Shown: positions 22,092 to 33,974 of the stretch, piece after piece
How the letters are laid out: each line of letters begins with the position of its first letter
How positions within the stretch are numbered: position 1 is the stretch's first letter
Source: Persicaria tinctoria
Lineage: Eukaryota > Streptophyta > Magnoliopsida > Caryophyllales > Polygonaceae
Reading direction: 5' to 3'
Length of the DNA: 64,000 nt
Assembly: GCA_037127255.1 (NCBI GenBank)
Contig: JBANSL010000004.1
Span: 19,475,967 to 19,539,966, forward strand
The notes under the pieces: generated by a model
Databases searched by the model: none
What the model was told of the DNA's origin: nothing
The model's input: the letters and a program-made list of their open reading frames with translations, nothing else
Translations under genes and position numbers: made by a program

Positions 22092-22851
22092 TAGGACTGG
22101 CAAATGGTACGAAAATTACCATACCAATCACGTATTAACCACAAACCGAATATGTTGGTAACCACACTTGTGGTTACCAACATTGTGGTAACCATCGTGG
22201 TGGTAACGACGTGAAGGTGGTACGGTAATGGTAATGAAATCTGAATACCATGGTTACCATTGTTACCGAGTATGTGTGTATGTTAATTTTTTATTTAATG
22301 TTTTATTGTTTTTAACTTTAAGTTTTAAGTTTTTACTTTATATTTTGAGTTTTGGTTTGGACTTAAATTGTTCCTTTCTATTTTTTCTACTGGAAACAGT
22401 AGGAATATTTTGGTGTTTGGAGACTTTGAACTTGTTTTGTTTGAACTAGCTTGTATTAACATTTTGAATGTTTGAAAATTAATTGAACTTGATTTGTTTG
22501 AAGACTTTGAACTTCGTTGGTTTGAATTGATTTGTACTTTAGGTTGTGAACTTGATTTATTTGAACTTTTAACAGGTAGTAATCATATTATTATTTTTAG
22601 TAACCGTATTTTTTGTTCGATAACTTTGATGACTACTGGACGGTAGCCAAAGGGTTTCAAAAAAATAAAAACAGAATTACAGCATGGTAACCATGGTAAT
22701 GTACCGATGGTAACCACGAGTCATGGTTACCACATATGCGGTAGCCATGACTTGTAATTGGTACGTGGTATGAAAATGTGCGTACAACCCGTTGGTGGTA
22801 GGTACGTGGTAATCACCATTTTTTTGTGGTTAATGTACCATTCCAACCCTA
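22092..22851. mobile_element. Non-autonomous hAT-like element with 8 bp target duplication
   Basis: Ends are TAGGACTGGCAAATGGTAC and the inverted TAGGGTTGGAATGGTAC. They are flanked by CTTTGACA (22084-22091) and CTTTGGCA (22852-22859), an 8 bp duplication with one mismatch. TAGGGNTGG-type termini and 8 bp duplications are typical of plant hAT elements. Both subterminal regions (22110-22265, 22680-22810) are packed with GGTAACCA and GGTTACCA-like words. No transposase is encoded; the 760 bp interior is AT-rich. Confidence 0.8.
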
Positions 22852-22859
22852 CTTTGGCA

Positions 22860-23269
22860 TAACTTGCAAGCATGTCCAACCTCGCTTTTTCTTCTTCTTC
22901 TAAGACACATTAATATGTCTTAGATGTCATCTCGGTCCAGAGACCATCTTAATCATTGTTTATTTTTGCCGAGATCTTTTTTTTGGTCACTAGTTTTCCG
23001 GGCAGCATGAAAATGAAAATGGATATTAATAAGTAAACATGTACATGTGTTATAGATCGAGTTTACAACATACTAAATCAATAATTTCATGCTTGACTTT
23101 TTTCTCAACTGAATTGTCCATTAAAAAGAGTTCAATTTCCCTAAAAAATCTATAAGATAAAATTATCATTTTTCATATTAAAATTTACAAAAAAAAATAA
23201 AATACAAGGCCACATTTAAATAAGCATAAAACTTTCATATATTAGAACAAAATATAAGATCACAAAAGT
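22860..23269. other. AT-rich intergenic DNA, nothing recognised
   Basis: No gene, RNA or ordered repeat seen. Confidence 0.5.
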
Positions 23270-23605
23270 TTACATAACAAAGTCAACTTCAGCCACAATT
23301 ACTTTATTTTTGTAATCTTCCTCTGTAACATTTATTATTGGACATCCAACGAGATCAAAACAACTAACATGCCCATCTTTGTACATTTGAGACACTTCTG
23401 AAAGATTATAATCAACATCAATATGATTAGAACTTTAATCATTTACAACCTCTATCGATGGGACCTCTTCACAATGTGCATACCAAATATCATAATGAGT
23501 ATCAACGCCATAACACAACAAATATACCTCCAAGTCCTCATCGGTTTGTTGACTAAGGTTATGATAGATTGCACAAGGGTATATATTTAATTCCTTCTTG
23601 ATACC
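23270..23605 (-). pseudogene. Decayed unidentified coding stretch
   Basis: One minus-strand frame runs about 112 codons with a single internal stop in otherwise very AT-rich DNA. It reads KKELNIYPCAIYHN, then DEDLEVYLLCYGVDTHYDIW, then after the stop VSQMYKDGHVSCFDLVGCP and EEDYKNKVIVAEVDFV. The composition looks protein-like, but I recognise no family. Confidence 0.35.
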
Positions 23606-24456
23606 TGACTATTTTTATATATTTAGTTTGGAGAAACAAATCTTGGATCTCCTAACCTAATAAAAATGGGTTTTTTTTTCACTTTACCAAATAAACAAAA
23701 TGGGAATTCTTCAAAACAAAAAGGAACGGACCATAAAATGGTGTCTCAAATGCTTAAATGAAAATTATTCATTCATTTTAGCATTGCAAACAAAACTAAA
23801 TATATTGCACTCGGTAAGGGAATTCAAGAATCCAAAGAGTTGGGGAGTTATACGAATATAAAAGATATTTGCATTTTTTTAATATCTTTGAAAGACAACA
23901 AGATTTTCACACCATAATACAAAAAAAAAAAAGGCTTGCAATAAGCACAATAATGCTAAATTCTTAACTATTTTATATGCAAAAACAAGCAGTTAAAATG
24001 AGAAAATGAGATTAAAAAAATTCAAGGAAATCAACAAGCATTAAGCAAGATTAACCAATATAATATATAATCTTCCTCACTATCTATTTGTACCTTTTTT
24101 TAACTATTCAACACTACATGCATTCGGGTGGTGGGTTAGCCATGACAAGGGTAGAAAGAATAAAGACACAAGATACTTAGAGATCCATAGAGTGCACTTG
24201 CAAGGACAATATGAGCACCAACAAGCAAATCAAGATACAAATGTCAAAAATGAGAAGTTGGGGTTTTATTTTGTAATTTATTGAATAAGTACAAAACAAA
24301 TAGTACCTTACTCGAAGATGATTCAACAAATGAAATACAAAGATATTGGGGGTTTATGAAGCTGAAATATGGAGTAGGTAATGTAATTCAGGGGTCCTGA
24401 AACTGATCTCAAGGTCTTGAGCTTGATCTCAATGGTATTGAGATAAGCAGTAATGT
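23606..24456. other. AT-rich intergenic DNA, nothing recognised
   Basis: Scattered stops on all frames. No structured repeat beyond A or T runs. Confidence 0.5.
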
Positions 24457-25266
24457 GAGATTTGTGTAGTTTATGTTTATTTGCAAGTTATGGAGGTCTA
24501 CACAAGTTTTTTTTAATAGGTCTACACAAGATTTTTTTTTTATTTCGCAGAAATGGAAAGCATTTTGGAGCAGCTCGAAATAAGAATTGGAACCAAGCTG
24601 GACTTTCACTCGACATCTACAGGAGTGAAGCCAGAATTTGGCTAAGTGTTGGAGCAAGGAAAGCTACTGAAGATCCACTCGATCACTCAACGTCTAGTGA
24701 AAGCAAGCAACACTTCAAGCTAGGAAGAAGGAAGCACTCGACACCGCAGCAGGACACTCGAGATCGAGTGAAGTCCACTCGAGATGTATAAGGTGACTCG
24801 ATATCGACTGAAGCTACAGAGTGACCGGACGCGTTTTGAGGAGTCGGAATTTAAGGAGGATTGCTTAGCAACGAGGTCAAGGATCTTTTATCTCCCCTTA
24901 GTGAATATTTATCCTTATGGTTTAAATTCTATTTACCCTAGGGAACTGTTAGTTATTTAGTGAATATTTATCCTTATGATTTAAATTCTATTTACCCTAG
25001 GGAACTTTTAGTTATTTTATATTATTTTAAGTAGGAAGTTTTATCTTATAAAATAGATAGTCGAGCACTGACATGCTTCCTCGAGGATCGATTTTAGAGG
25101 GTTGTTTTACGAGACTAGATCGGCGAGCACTGACATGCTTCCTCGAGGATCGATCCTGACTCCTACCACTACAGTGGGAGGAAGTCTTGTAATTTTATTT
25201 GCGTTGACTAAGGATTTGGTTAGGATTTATATTTTATATTTATTCATACTAGATTTCCTTCTAATA
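24457..25266 (+). repeat. LTR fragment related to the Athila-like element at 55710
   Basis: The start (GATTTGTGTAGTTTATG, AGGTCTACACAAG) and the end (CTTCCTCGAGGATCGAT, GATTTCCTTCTA) align with the beginning and end of the LTR at 55710-57458. Two internal direct duplications are visible: about 61 bp at 24900-25010 and about 30 bp near 25065 and 25123. It carries TCGANNTCGA words (ACTCGAGATCGAG, ACTCGATATCGAC). No PBS follows; an L1 LINE 3' end abuts at 25268. Confidence 0.7.
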
Positions 25267-25267
25267 G

Positions 25268-28200
25268 CGTGCTCTACCCGACGACATCCTTATGGATAGG
25301 GTTTAAAAGACCAGAATCGTTGTAAATATCGACACCACATGCAGAGTGGCAAAGGTTTGCAACCTTATCAACCACTCTATTGCCTAACCGGGGAACATGA
25401 AAGAAGAAAATTTCTTTCATAGTAGATAGTAAGAATTTAACATCTGATAAGATCGATTCAATTACCCAAGGGCAATTAGATGTTTTGTTTAGGTGGTTTA
25501 TAATTATGATGGAGTCACCTTCAATGTGAAGTTTGTTGATACGGAATTGTAGAGCATGCTGGATTCCCAGGTTAAGAGCAAGAGCTTCCGCTTTCAAAGG
25601 GCTTTGTTTGCCCAATTTTTTTATAATAGATGTGTGACAGGCGTCCTTCCCAGTCCCGTATTATGGCTCCAGCCGAGCTGTCATTATTTGCAATTGTGGA
25701 TCCATCAAAATTTAACTTGAGAATTCCATTAGGTGGTTTGCGCCTGTAATGTTAGCCTGCTTATCTTTCTTCCTTGGCTGATTGGGTTTCGTTTGCGTAA
25801 GGGAAGTCCTCATCTAAACTACATTCAAAGCGAGATGTTTTACTCCAATTCTCCTTATAGGTTTTAATAATACGTAATGAGTAGTCTCTACGAGGTATGG
25901 GGACCTATCTAAGAACATGTTGTTTTCGAATGAACCAAGCCGTCCACCACGTAAAGGCGAGCTCCACCTTAGACACCGAGGTCAGGTTGTTTCCGATGAA
26001 TGAAAAGATAGGTTTTATCTTCCGTAAATGATTTATCATACTGGATATTGTTAAGTTTATGTGTATAGGAAAACGAAAGAGAGATCGCACATATTGGAAT
26101 TCTAGTAAGAGGTGAACATCATCTTCTACCGCGCAGTTGCACAATTTGTAGGTGGAAGGTACAGAAGTCCCACGTTGGGCAAGCCTAAAGGCCGTTGGGA
26201 GGCCATCCTGACAAACTTTTCATAAAATGTTTTTGACCTTATGCGGAGTATCCAAATTCCACATCCAGGCGTTATTGTCTATGTTCTGCGATGGTTGAGC
26301 TGTGATTAGCTTGTATGCACTTGACGTGGTGAATCAACCAGGCATGTCAGGCCACCAATATAAACAATCCTCAAAGGGGGAAATGGGAAGTGGATGTCCA
26401 GGATTTATTTGACCATCTACCACCTAAAATATAATCAGTAACAATTTCCTATATGTTATTAATTTGAGGGCAATCCTTCCTAGACAATAGAGAGGAAGTT
26501 GTAATCCAATTATCGGTCCAAAATTTGATAGAGGTTTCATTTCTTACTAACCGGCCAAATTAGTGCAGTCTTAAATTTCTCAATGAGAGTTTTCAATTTG
26601 GCCCATTGCCATGAAGAATCTCATCTTTTTTGTATTCAATGATGTTAGATGAACGTAGATACTTGTGTTTATGAGTGTAACCCATACATTTTCTAGTTCT
26701 GCCAATATTTTCCACAATAGTTTCATTTGAAGGGCATCAGTAATCTTTTTCGATTTCCTAAGCCCAATCCCCCTATATTTTTTCGGTCTGCAAATCCTAT
26801 CCCATCTACTAAGTGGGCGTTGTTGAAGATCTTTATTCCAAAATAGCATTCTATTTATCTGGTCAAGCTCTTTATGTATTGATGAGGGTAACATAAAGTT
26901 TTGCATTGTATACAACAGTTTGGGTGATAAGTTTGTGTTAATAAGGATTGCACGTCCCTATTGTGATAGAGTGTTGGCGCGCCATTTACTTAGTTGTTCT
27001 TTAGATTTATAGATGATGTCTTCAAAAGTGTGTTTGTTTACTATACCATTAATAATTGGACATCTGAGATATTTTTCCAACGAGTTTTTATTTGTAACAC
27101 TTAAACAACGGATAAGTTCTAAAATCCTAGAGTTCGAAATGCCTTTTCTGGCTTGGAAGCTAGATTTATGTATCAATTATTCCTCTGACTTTTTGTCCCG
27201 CATCAACACTGCCTCTTGTGAAAATAATGATGTCGTCGGCAAATGATAGGAAAGGAACCCGAGGGTCGCTCCTACCGAAGGAAAATCCAGTTAGACTCTT
27301 ATCCCCAGTTGTTTCTGTTGAGAGTTTTCAAGCTAGGATATCTGTACCTAAGATAAACAAGAAAGGGGAAAGTGGATCCCCTTGGCGCAGACCACGAGAG
27401 GGGAAAAACATATATGTAGGGCTGTTGTTAACTAGCATGGAAAAAGAGACAGTCGTTATGCATTCCATAACCCACGTGATGAAAGTCGGGTGAAACCCAA
27501 TTTTTTCTAATTTTTTTTAATGAAGTTCCAATCAACTCTATCGTATGCTTTCTCCATGTCTAGTTTTATTGTCAACCATTCCTTCCTACCCTTACGCGAT
27601 CTAAATGGCTGGATGATTTTATGAGCTATTAGGACATTGTCTTGGATGGACCTATCTGACACAATGACACCTTGTAGCGGGTGAATTAATTTACCAATAA
27701 TCGTTTTGATTCTTTCTATGAAATTTTTTTGAGATGATTTTACATAGAGTGGAATATACACTGATTGGCCGGTAGTGACTGGTAGTAGTAGGGCTATCCC
27801 GCTTTGGTGGTAGTGAAATGAATGTATGGGTTATTTGTTTTAGTATTTTTCTGGAGTGGAAAAAGCCCTTTACAACTCTAATAATAGAGATACCAACAAT
27901 ATCCCAATATTTCTTGTAAAACTTCGTTGTAATTCCATCAAGACCTGGGGATTTGTTATCGCCCAAACTAAACACTGCAGATTTAATTTCACTATTGGAA
28001 GGATGTCGAATGAGGAATTCATTTCCAACTGTAGTAATAGAAGGCTGGATTAAGTTAAGCATTTCATTAAGAAGTCTACCATCAATGGACTCTTGTTTGA
28101 ATATTTTTTCGAAGTCATTTTTAATTTCATTCCTGATATTTTCTTCTCGTACTACTAACGTACCTTCAGTAGTAGTTATGTTGTGGACTTGTTTCATATG

Positions 28201-28427
28201 TCTTCTCCCAGAGGCCACACGGTGGAAATACAAAGTGTTAGAATCTGAAAGCTTGAGATGCTTTGTTTTGGCTCTTTGATTCTAGAATGTTTTTTGAAAT
28301 AGGAGTAGCTTTTCCATTTTTCTTAACAAGAAATTTTCTTTGCTATTGGTTCTTTGTGTGTTATTTGCCGTTATAGATGATTGAATTTGAAGTAGTCCGT
28401 TCTCCACCTCTTGTAATTGACGAAAGA
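25268..28427 (-). mobile_element. L1-type LINE, 3' portion (reverse transcriptase to RNase H)
   Basis: Read leftward: RT (28233-26580), zinc-knuckle region (26144-25905, CNCAVEDDVHLL), and RNase H (25615-25274, IEGDSIIIINHL and HVPRLGNR). It is split from its endonuclease part (35431-36370) by the Athila-like element at 28428-35425. The 3' end resembles that of the LINE fragment at 54050. Confidence 0.88.
25274..28233 (-). pseudogene. LINE ORF2 fragment: reverse transcriptase, zinc knuckle, RNase H
   Basis: RT blocks are visible in changing frames: LGDNKSPGLDGITTKFYKKYW (28233-27691 piece), FISLPPKRD with HYRPISVYS, and KLDMEKAYDRVDWNFI (27761-27507). The catalytic FADD box is at 27232-27243. 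Later come LFWNKDLQQRPLSRWDRIC and PKKYRGIGLRKS (26915-26580), typical of plant LINE connection regions. Frameshifts and stops make it inactive. RNase H lies at the end, as in plant L1 elements that carry it. Confidence 0.88.
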
Positions 28428-29857
28428 TGATAGCGTGCATTTAGGTAGGCATAATAGGTTGCATTTAGCTTAGTTAAGATGCATTTCATAGATGGTTTAA
28501 GCACGATTTGCATATTAGTTCTCTATGTTGTCGGAATCGGAATCTACACGCTTTTATTGATTATTTCAGGTAATCGTGGATCCGAGGAGGAGACATGGGT
28601 TGATAACGCATTGGATGAGAATGTCTAGTTGATCGAAGAAGCTTACATGAAGATCTCAAGAGGCCCTGAGAAGAAGAAGCGAACCTAAACGAAGAAGAAG
28701 TCTGCAGAAGTTGTCGCCAGACATGCTGAACTTGTTTTGCACTTTCTGGAGGCCTCGGTTGTCCGATCGACTATTATGACCATGCGTTGGAAAGCTCTTT
28801 CAGAGGGATACAACTTTCATGTTGACGTCGAGAGCTGATTCAAGACGGAATTTCCGTGAAAGACCAATGCAGCGCCCGCCGCATGGTTTGCTGCGCCCGC
28901 CGCCAGGGGCGGTATTTTGGATGCGCATGCCGCAACTTTGCGGCGCCCGCCGCACGTACGGACAGCGCGTATGCGCCGTTTTGGAAACCCTAGTTTTATT
29001 CTATGATTGTTGGGGGCCGACTTGGATATTATTATTAGGCACTTTTATGTTATTTTGGATGACCATTCATTCTATTGATTGAACCATTAGACTTTTTAGA
29101 GATTTTGAGCCATGTCTTCCATGAGGAACTAAACTCATCTATTCTGCCTGCAATTTGAAGCTTTATTCGGATTGATTGTGAGTTTCTAATTCTCGCTCCT
29201 GGTTTCCTATTTGTGAATGCTTCAACTTCTTTGTGCTTGATTGTTCATTGTTTTATTCTATCTCGACTGATCAACTTGGTAGAATCAATTCAATTGCTAA
29301 GGTTTTGTAGATTCCTGGTTGTGAACCTTAACCTAAGTGGCAAACTTATTCCTTTAGGGCTGGTTGAACTAATTGAATAAGTAGGAAGTTGGATGTGTTG
29401 TTAAATCCTTTTTTAGGGACTGCAAATACCTTGGCTAATCTCTGGACTTAAAGCTATCAATTGGGTTAAATCCTTCTTTAGGGACTGTTCGATTGATAAG
29501 GGTTGCTAGGACTGGTTGGACTAGTAGCTATATTAGGTCGGGACAAGGGCATTAATAGGAAACGTAATAGGACGAGAAGAAGTTACAAGGATCGCTTCAA
29601 TCCAATAAAGTGGAAAATCGTAGGTGGAATTGCTTCTCCTAAATTGTCTAAAACAAATTCCTTTACTTTGCTTTCTTTACTTCGCTTTGATAAAAGGCGA
29701 AACTTTCACATCAAAACCCCCTTTTGGTTACTTGATTGACATCTAAATCACACTTGAATAATAATTTCCCTGTGGGATCGACCTCTTTCTTATTGCTATA
29801 CTAGTTATAGGTTTGAGATTTCTTTGGCGGAATCAACGACAGGTTTCCCCTCCGTCA
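28428..29857 (+). repeat. 5' LTR of the first Athila-like element
   Basis: 1430 bp, TG..CA. Contains three exact GCGCCCGCCGC words plus a mutated one between 28872 and 28963. Confidence 0.95.
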
Positions 29858-29861
29858 AATT

Positions 29862-29879
29862 TGGCGCCGTTGCCGGGGA
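29862..29879 (+). other. Primer binding site (tRNA-Asp type)
   Basis: TGGCGCCGTTGCCGGGGA, four bases after the LTR, complementary to the 3' end of plant tRNA-Asp as is usual for Athila-like elements. Confidence 0.9.
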
Positions 29880-29985
29880 ATTTTATTAAATTCTTGTGTG
29901 TTTTAGTGTTGATCTTGGTGTGGAACGTCTTATAGGGTCCATACCCTTTTGCTACTAATTCTTTTCTGTAGAAAACATTGCAGGG

Positions 29986-32556
29986 ATGGCGAACCGCACT
30001 CTTAAGGAGCTTTCTGCTCCTGATCCGGCACAGCAACCCCTGGCAATCCAATACCCTGCGCTAGCAGAAGGAGTAAACTTTGAGCTAAAGTCAGGGGTGG
30101 TTCATCTTCTACTAAAATTCCATGGGCTGAGTGGGGAGGACCCCCACAAGCATCTTTCTGAATTCCATAGGGTGGTGGTTGGGATGAAACCAGCGAATGT
30201 AACTGAAGAGCAAATCAAGCTGAGAGCCTTTCCCTTCACTTTGAAGGACGATGCAAATGAATGGTTCTTCTATCTACCACCTGACTCTATTGCTACTTGG
30301 GCTGAGATGAAAAGAGTCTTCCTAGAGATGTACTTCCCTGCAACAAAGCTAAATGCTTTGAAAAGGTCTATCAGCAGCATTGAGCAGTACGCGACAGAGT
30401 CTATACATGAGTACTTTGAGCGCTTCAAGAAACTCTGCGCCAGCTGCCCATGCCATGGGTACTCCCAAAAGGACCTGGTTCTCTTTTTATTCAATGGGTT
30501 GACTGATATAGAGCGCAAGACGGTGAATTCTGCTTGTGGAGGAAACATGCTGAATAAGACACCTACCGCAGCTTGGGAGGTGTTTAGGGAGTTATCTGAG
30601 GGCTCTAGACAGTTCAACAAAAGCACTCGGGCTAGGGGTGTACTCGCTGTTGATGCTCCTGTGGCTGCACTTCAGACGGATATGGCAGAGGTGAAGGAGA
30701 TGATGAAACAATTGATCCTTGATAGAAATCCTCAACAATTGAAGGCATGTGGTCTTTGCAACCAATTCACCCATCCTATGGACATGTGCCCGCTCATACA
30801 AGATTCTAATGTTGAATTGAATGCCATTGGGAACTTCGCTCAACAAAGGCCTATGCAAGGAAACTATGGAAATCCTGGGTATTTCAATAACAACAATTAC
30901 AATAGGGGCTATCAGCAAGGCTATGAGAACTATCAAGTCTCTTTCAATCAGCAAGGGGGGCAACAGGAAAGACCTCAACAACAATATGAACCTCGACAGG
31001 GAGGTCAGCAGCAATCAAATGGGGATAATGAGGATCCACTGCAGAAACTGTCACGATTAGTCATGAGGAATGATAAACAACAGTCAGAGCGGATGGCGAA
31101 TCTAGAGAAGCAGCATTCCGATCGGATGACAAATCTTGAGAATCAAATGAGTCAGCTCATTCAAATCTTAAGTGCTAAGGAGGCAAACAGTTCAGGAAAG
31201 CTTCCGTCGCAAATCATTGAGAATCCTAAGGAGAACGTCAGTGCTATAACGCTTAGGAGTGGCAAGGAACTGGTTGTCACAAATAAAAACGACGATGAGG
31301 AGATAATGGATGAGGAATTAGAAAAAATTGAAGATGAAAACGGGCAAACAGTGGTGCGGCGCCCGCGGCAACCCTTGCGGCGCCCGCCGCTGTCACCTGC
31401 GGTGCCCGCCGCCAGAGAGCCGATTCCAGCTGCGCCCGCCGCAGGAGAAACCTGGCAAGTTGCGGCGCCCGCCGCTCCTGTTGCCGCGCCCGCCGCTGCC
31501 TCACCCGCCGCCGATTCGTCTTCTGGTACATTTTCTCCCTCACATCTTTCCTCTTCTCTCCCTCTTTCTTCTTCTTCTTCTTCTCCTCCTTCTTCTCCCT
31601 TACCTATGGAGACTCCAAAGCCCGTTCCGCCCTTCCCGGAAGCTTTGAAGGATACAAGGAGGTATGAGAACGAAAAGGAAATCTTCGAGACATTCGGTAA
31701 GTGTCAGGTAAACATTCCTTTACTCAGATTAATTAAGAGCATCCCTAGATATGCTAAATTTTTGAAGGAATTGTGCACCATCAAGAAGAAGCAGAGATTG
31801 AAAAAGAAGGAAAAGGTAAGCTTGAATGAAAATGTTTCTGCCATGTTGCAAAGGAAATTGCCTGAAAAATGTGGAGATCCAGGTATGTTTACAATTCCAT
31901 GTGCAATTGGGAATACTAGATTCAAACAAGCCATGTTAGATCTAGGAGCCTCAATTAATGTTATTCCATATAATATGTACATGTCTTTGGGTTTGGGTCC
32001 TCTGACTGAGACAGGGGTTACAGTGCAACTTGCTGATCGATCACAAATCAGGCCTAGAGGCGTTGTTGAAGATGTGTTGGTTATGGTGGATGATTTGTTT
32101 TTCCCTGTTGATTTCTTTGTTTTAGATATGGAGCAGGGAGCCCCTGAAACACCCATTATACTAGGAAGGCCATTCCTGAAAACTGCGAAAACGAAAATTG
32201 ATTGTTGTGAGGGTCTATTGACTATGGAGTTTGATGGAAGAACGATAGAATTCTCTCTCTTTAATCATGCTAAGCTCTCTCCTGAAAAGTCTTTAGATAT
32301 GCCTATTGCTGTCAATACCGATCGCAACAATAATTTTCGTGATTTGTTAGAGACACCTAAGGAACATAGTTTATGGAAATTTGAACCTCCTAACAAATTG
32401 AAATCTTTTGTGATTCCAGGACAACCCCCAGGCATAGCTTATGGAGAGGAGCCAAGATTAATGGATGAATTTTGGAACAGAAATCTACACCTTTCAAGGG
32501 TGCCCGCATTTGTCAATAAGATGACCGGTGTTGGTGACCCTGGTGGAGGAACATAG
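29986..32556 (+). CDS. Gag-protease polyprotein of the first Athila-like element
   Basis: 856 residues, uninterrupted. The retrotransposon gag domain spans about residues 60-185 (LRAFPFTLKDDANEWF, EYFERFKKLCASCP). A C-X2-C-X4-H-X4-C knuckle is at 255-268. Then come a Gln/Asn-rich tract (about 285-345), a likely coiled coil (about 355-405), an acidic stretch, and an Ala/Pro-rich linker (about 455-510). The linker is built from GCGCCCGCCGC words in two reading frames (RRPP and AAPAA). The aspartic protease has its active site at Asp652 (LDLGASINVIPY) and ILGRPFL downstream. The frame stops at GDPGGGT with no pol. Gag would form the particle and the protease would cleave it. Confidence 0.93.
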   Translation: MANRTLKELSAPDPAQQPLAIQYPALAEGVNFELKSGVVHLLLKFHGLSGEDPHKHLSEFHRVVVGMKPANVTEEQIKLRAFPFTLKDDANEWFFYLPPDSIATWAEMKRVFLEMYFPATKLNALKRSISSIEQYATESIHEYFERFKKLCASCPCHGYSQKDLVLFLFNGLTDIERKTVNSACGGNMLNKTPTAAWEVFRELSEGSRQFNKSTRARGVLAVDAPVAALQTDMAEVKEMMKQLILDRNPQQLKACGLCNQFTHPMDMCPLIQDSNVELNAIGNFAQQRPMQGNYGNPGYFNNNNYNRGYQQGYENYQVSFNQQGGQQERPQQQYEPRQGGQQQSNGDNEDPLQKLSRLVMRNDKQQSERMANLEKQHSDRMTNLENQMSQLIQILSAKEANSSGKLPSQIIENPKENVSAITLRSGKELVVTNKNDDEEIMDEELEKIEDENGQTVVRRPRQPLRRPPLSPAVPAAREPIPAAPAAGETWQVAAPAAPVAAPAAASPAADSSSGTFSPSHLSSSLPLSSSSSSPPSSPLPMETPKPVPPFPEALKDTRRYENEKEIFETFGKCQVNIPLLRLIKSIPRYAKFLKELCTIKKKQRLKKKEKVSLNENVSAMLQRKLPEKCGDPGMFTIPCAIGNTRFKQAMLDLGASINVIPYNMYMSLGLGPLTETGVTVQLADRSQIRPRGVVEDVLVMVDDLFFPVDFFVLDMEQGAPETPIILGRPFLKTAKTKIDCCEGLLTMEFDGRTIEFSLFNHAKLSPEKSLDMPIAVNTDRNNNFRDLLETPKEHSLWKFEPPNKLKSFVIPGQPPGIAYGEEPRLMDEFWNRNLHLSRVPAFVNKMTGVGDPGGGT

Positions 32557-33974
32557 GCCAATCAAGGGCCATCACGTCGAGCCAACGACTTGAAACACAG
32601 GCGCTTCTCGGGAGGCAACCCGAGGTAAGTTTTTCTTTTCTTTTTCCCTTTCCTTTTCCTTCACCCTGATTATATGTGATTTACTTTTGTTGTCTTTAAT
32701 GTTTCATTGAGGACAATGAAAACTTCAAGTGTGGGGGAGAAGAATTATATTTATATAGTGCATATAGTTAGATCATATTTAATTTTCTGCATCATGTTTA
32801 AGTTTATTTAAGTTGTTGGTTAGTTTAATTGTTGTTTAGTTTTTATTTATTTTAATTTTCGTCAATTAAAAAAAAAAAAAATTATTTCGAAAAATATTAG
32901 AAATAGAGCATGCATTGCATATATGTGTTATTCAAATACCCATCTTGCTTAGTTTGTCCTCTATTTTAAATTTCAAGCATGAATCATACAAATCCCATGG
33001 AGTTCTGGATGTTTTGATTATTATTTCTAATTGATTTTTGTGGAGCATGAGCTAGCAAATATAATTGAGCATGTATGATTGAGCTAAAGTGTGATTGAAG
33101 TCCTAAAAACATGACCCTGTGAGGATGTTTGGCCTTATTTGAATTCTTTTGCTCAATTGTGTGAATTACTCGCCTAGTGTTGCTACCTCTTGGCATTGAC
33201 TGCAGTATCTATTTTTAAAGGCCGATGCACATGTTTTATTGCTTGCGGAGTTTATGTTTATATTTTGAGTCTTTTTGTTCAAATTTTATGCATATCTAGT
33301 AAATAAGGTGGCAATGGTTGATGCACTGAGTAACCGGGTCTACGCATGACACCCATGGGTATGATTCGCGCAAAAAGGTGTTGAAAACTATCCACTAGGA
33401 AAGAAAGCTTGATCATTGAGTAACCAGGTTCATTCATGACACCCATGTTTGCAACTTGCGTAAAAAGGTGTTCAAGTGGACTTCATATTCATAGTTGAGG
33501 TGTTGATAGACCGGGGCCATTCATGACACCCATGTTTGCGCTTCGCGTAAGGAAAGCACCAAGACAAGAAAAAGAAAAAAAAGAAGACCAAAAAAAAAAA
33601 AAAAAAAAAAGAGTATTGCATTTTATTTGTCTTTATTTTGTCCCGCAAGTGATGACATTTTGGTGGATAATTGGTGATATGGTGGTCAATGTCTATGAGC
33701 TTAGTGCATTATTGGTTTGAGTTGAGAGTTGTACTTAAAAGCCTAAACACATGAGTGAAACACATATTTTGGGTGAGGTTGGATGATGTCTACTTCTAAG
33801 ATTTGATCACTGGAATACATGCTATGACGTTTGTTTGCCTGGTTTATGTTTTCACCTGCTATGATGTTGCTTTTTGATGAGGTTGAAACTTGAAGGGATT
33901 TCCTGTGGGATGCGTTGATTCATGTTCATTCTATCATTGCTTGAGGACAAGCAAAGGTTAAGTGTGGGGGAGTT
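32557..33974 (+). other. 3' non-coding region of the first Athila-like element, with two polypurine-type tracts
   Basis: Holds no gene. CAAGTGTGGGGGAGAAG (about 32726) and AGTGTGGGGGAGTT (33961-33974, next to the 3' LTR) are near-copies; the second is the probable polypurine tract. GAGGACAATGAA and GAGGACAAGCAA precede them. The same layout recurs at 60920 and 62541 in the second element. Poly(A) runs lie at 32870 and 33590. Confidence 0.75.
33331..33560 (+). repeat. Three degenerate ~90 bp tandem units in the Athila-like 3' region
   Basis: Units start near 33331, 33421 and 33507. They share CATGACACCCATG followed by GCGCAAAAAGGTGTT or a variant. Confidence 0.75.

Noticed and set aside
28819..29082. 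GC-rich frame in the Athila-like LTR (also at 34366)
   Set aside because: Produced by the GCGCCCGCCGC words; the two LTR copies differ by indels that change the product.
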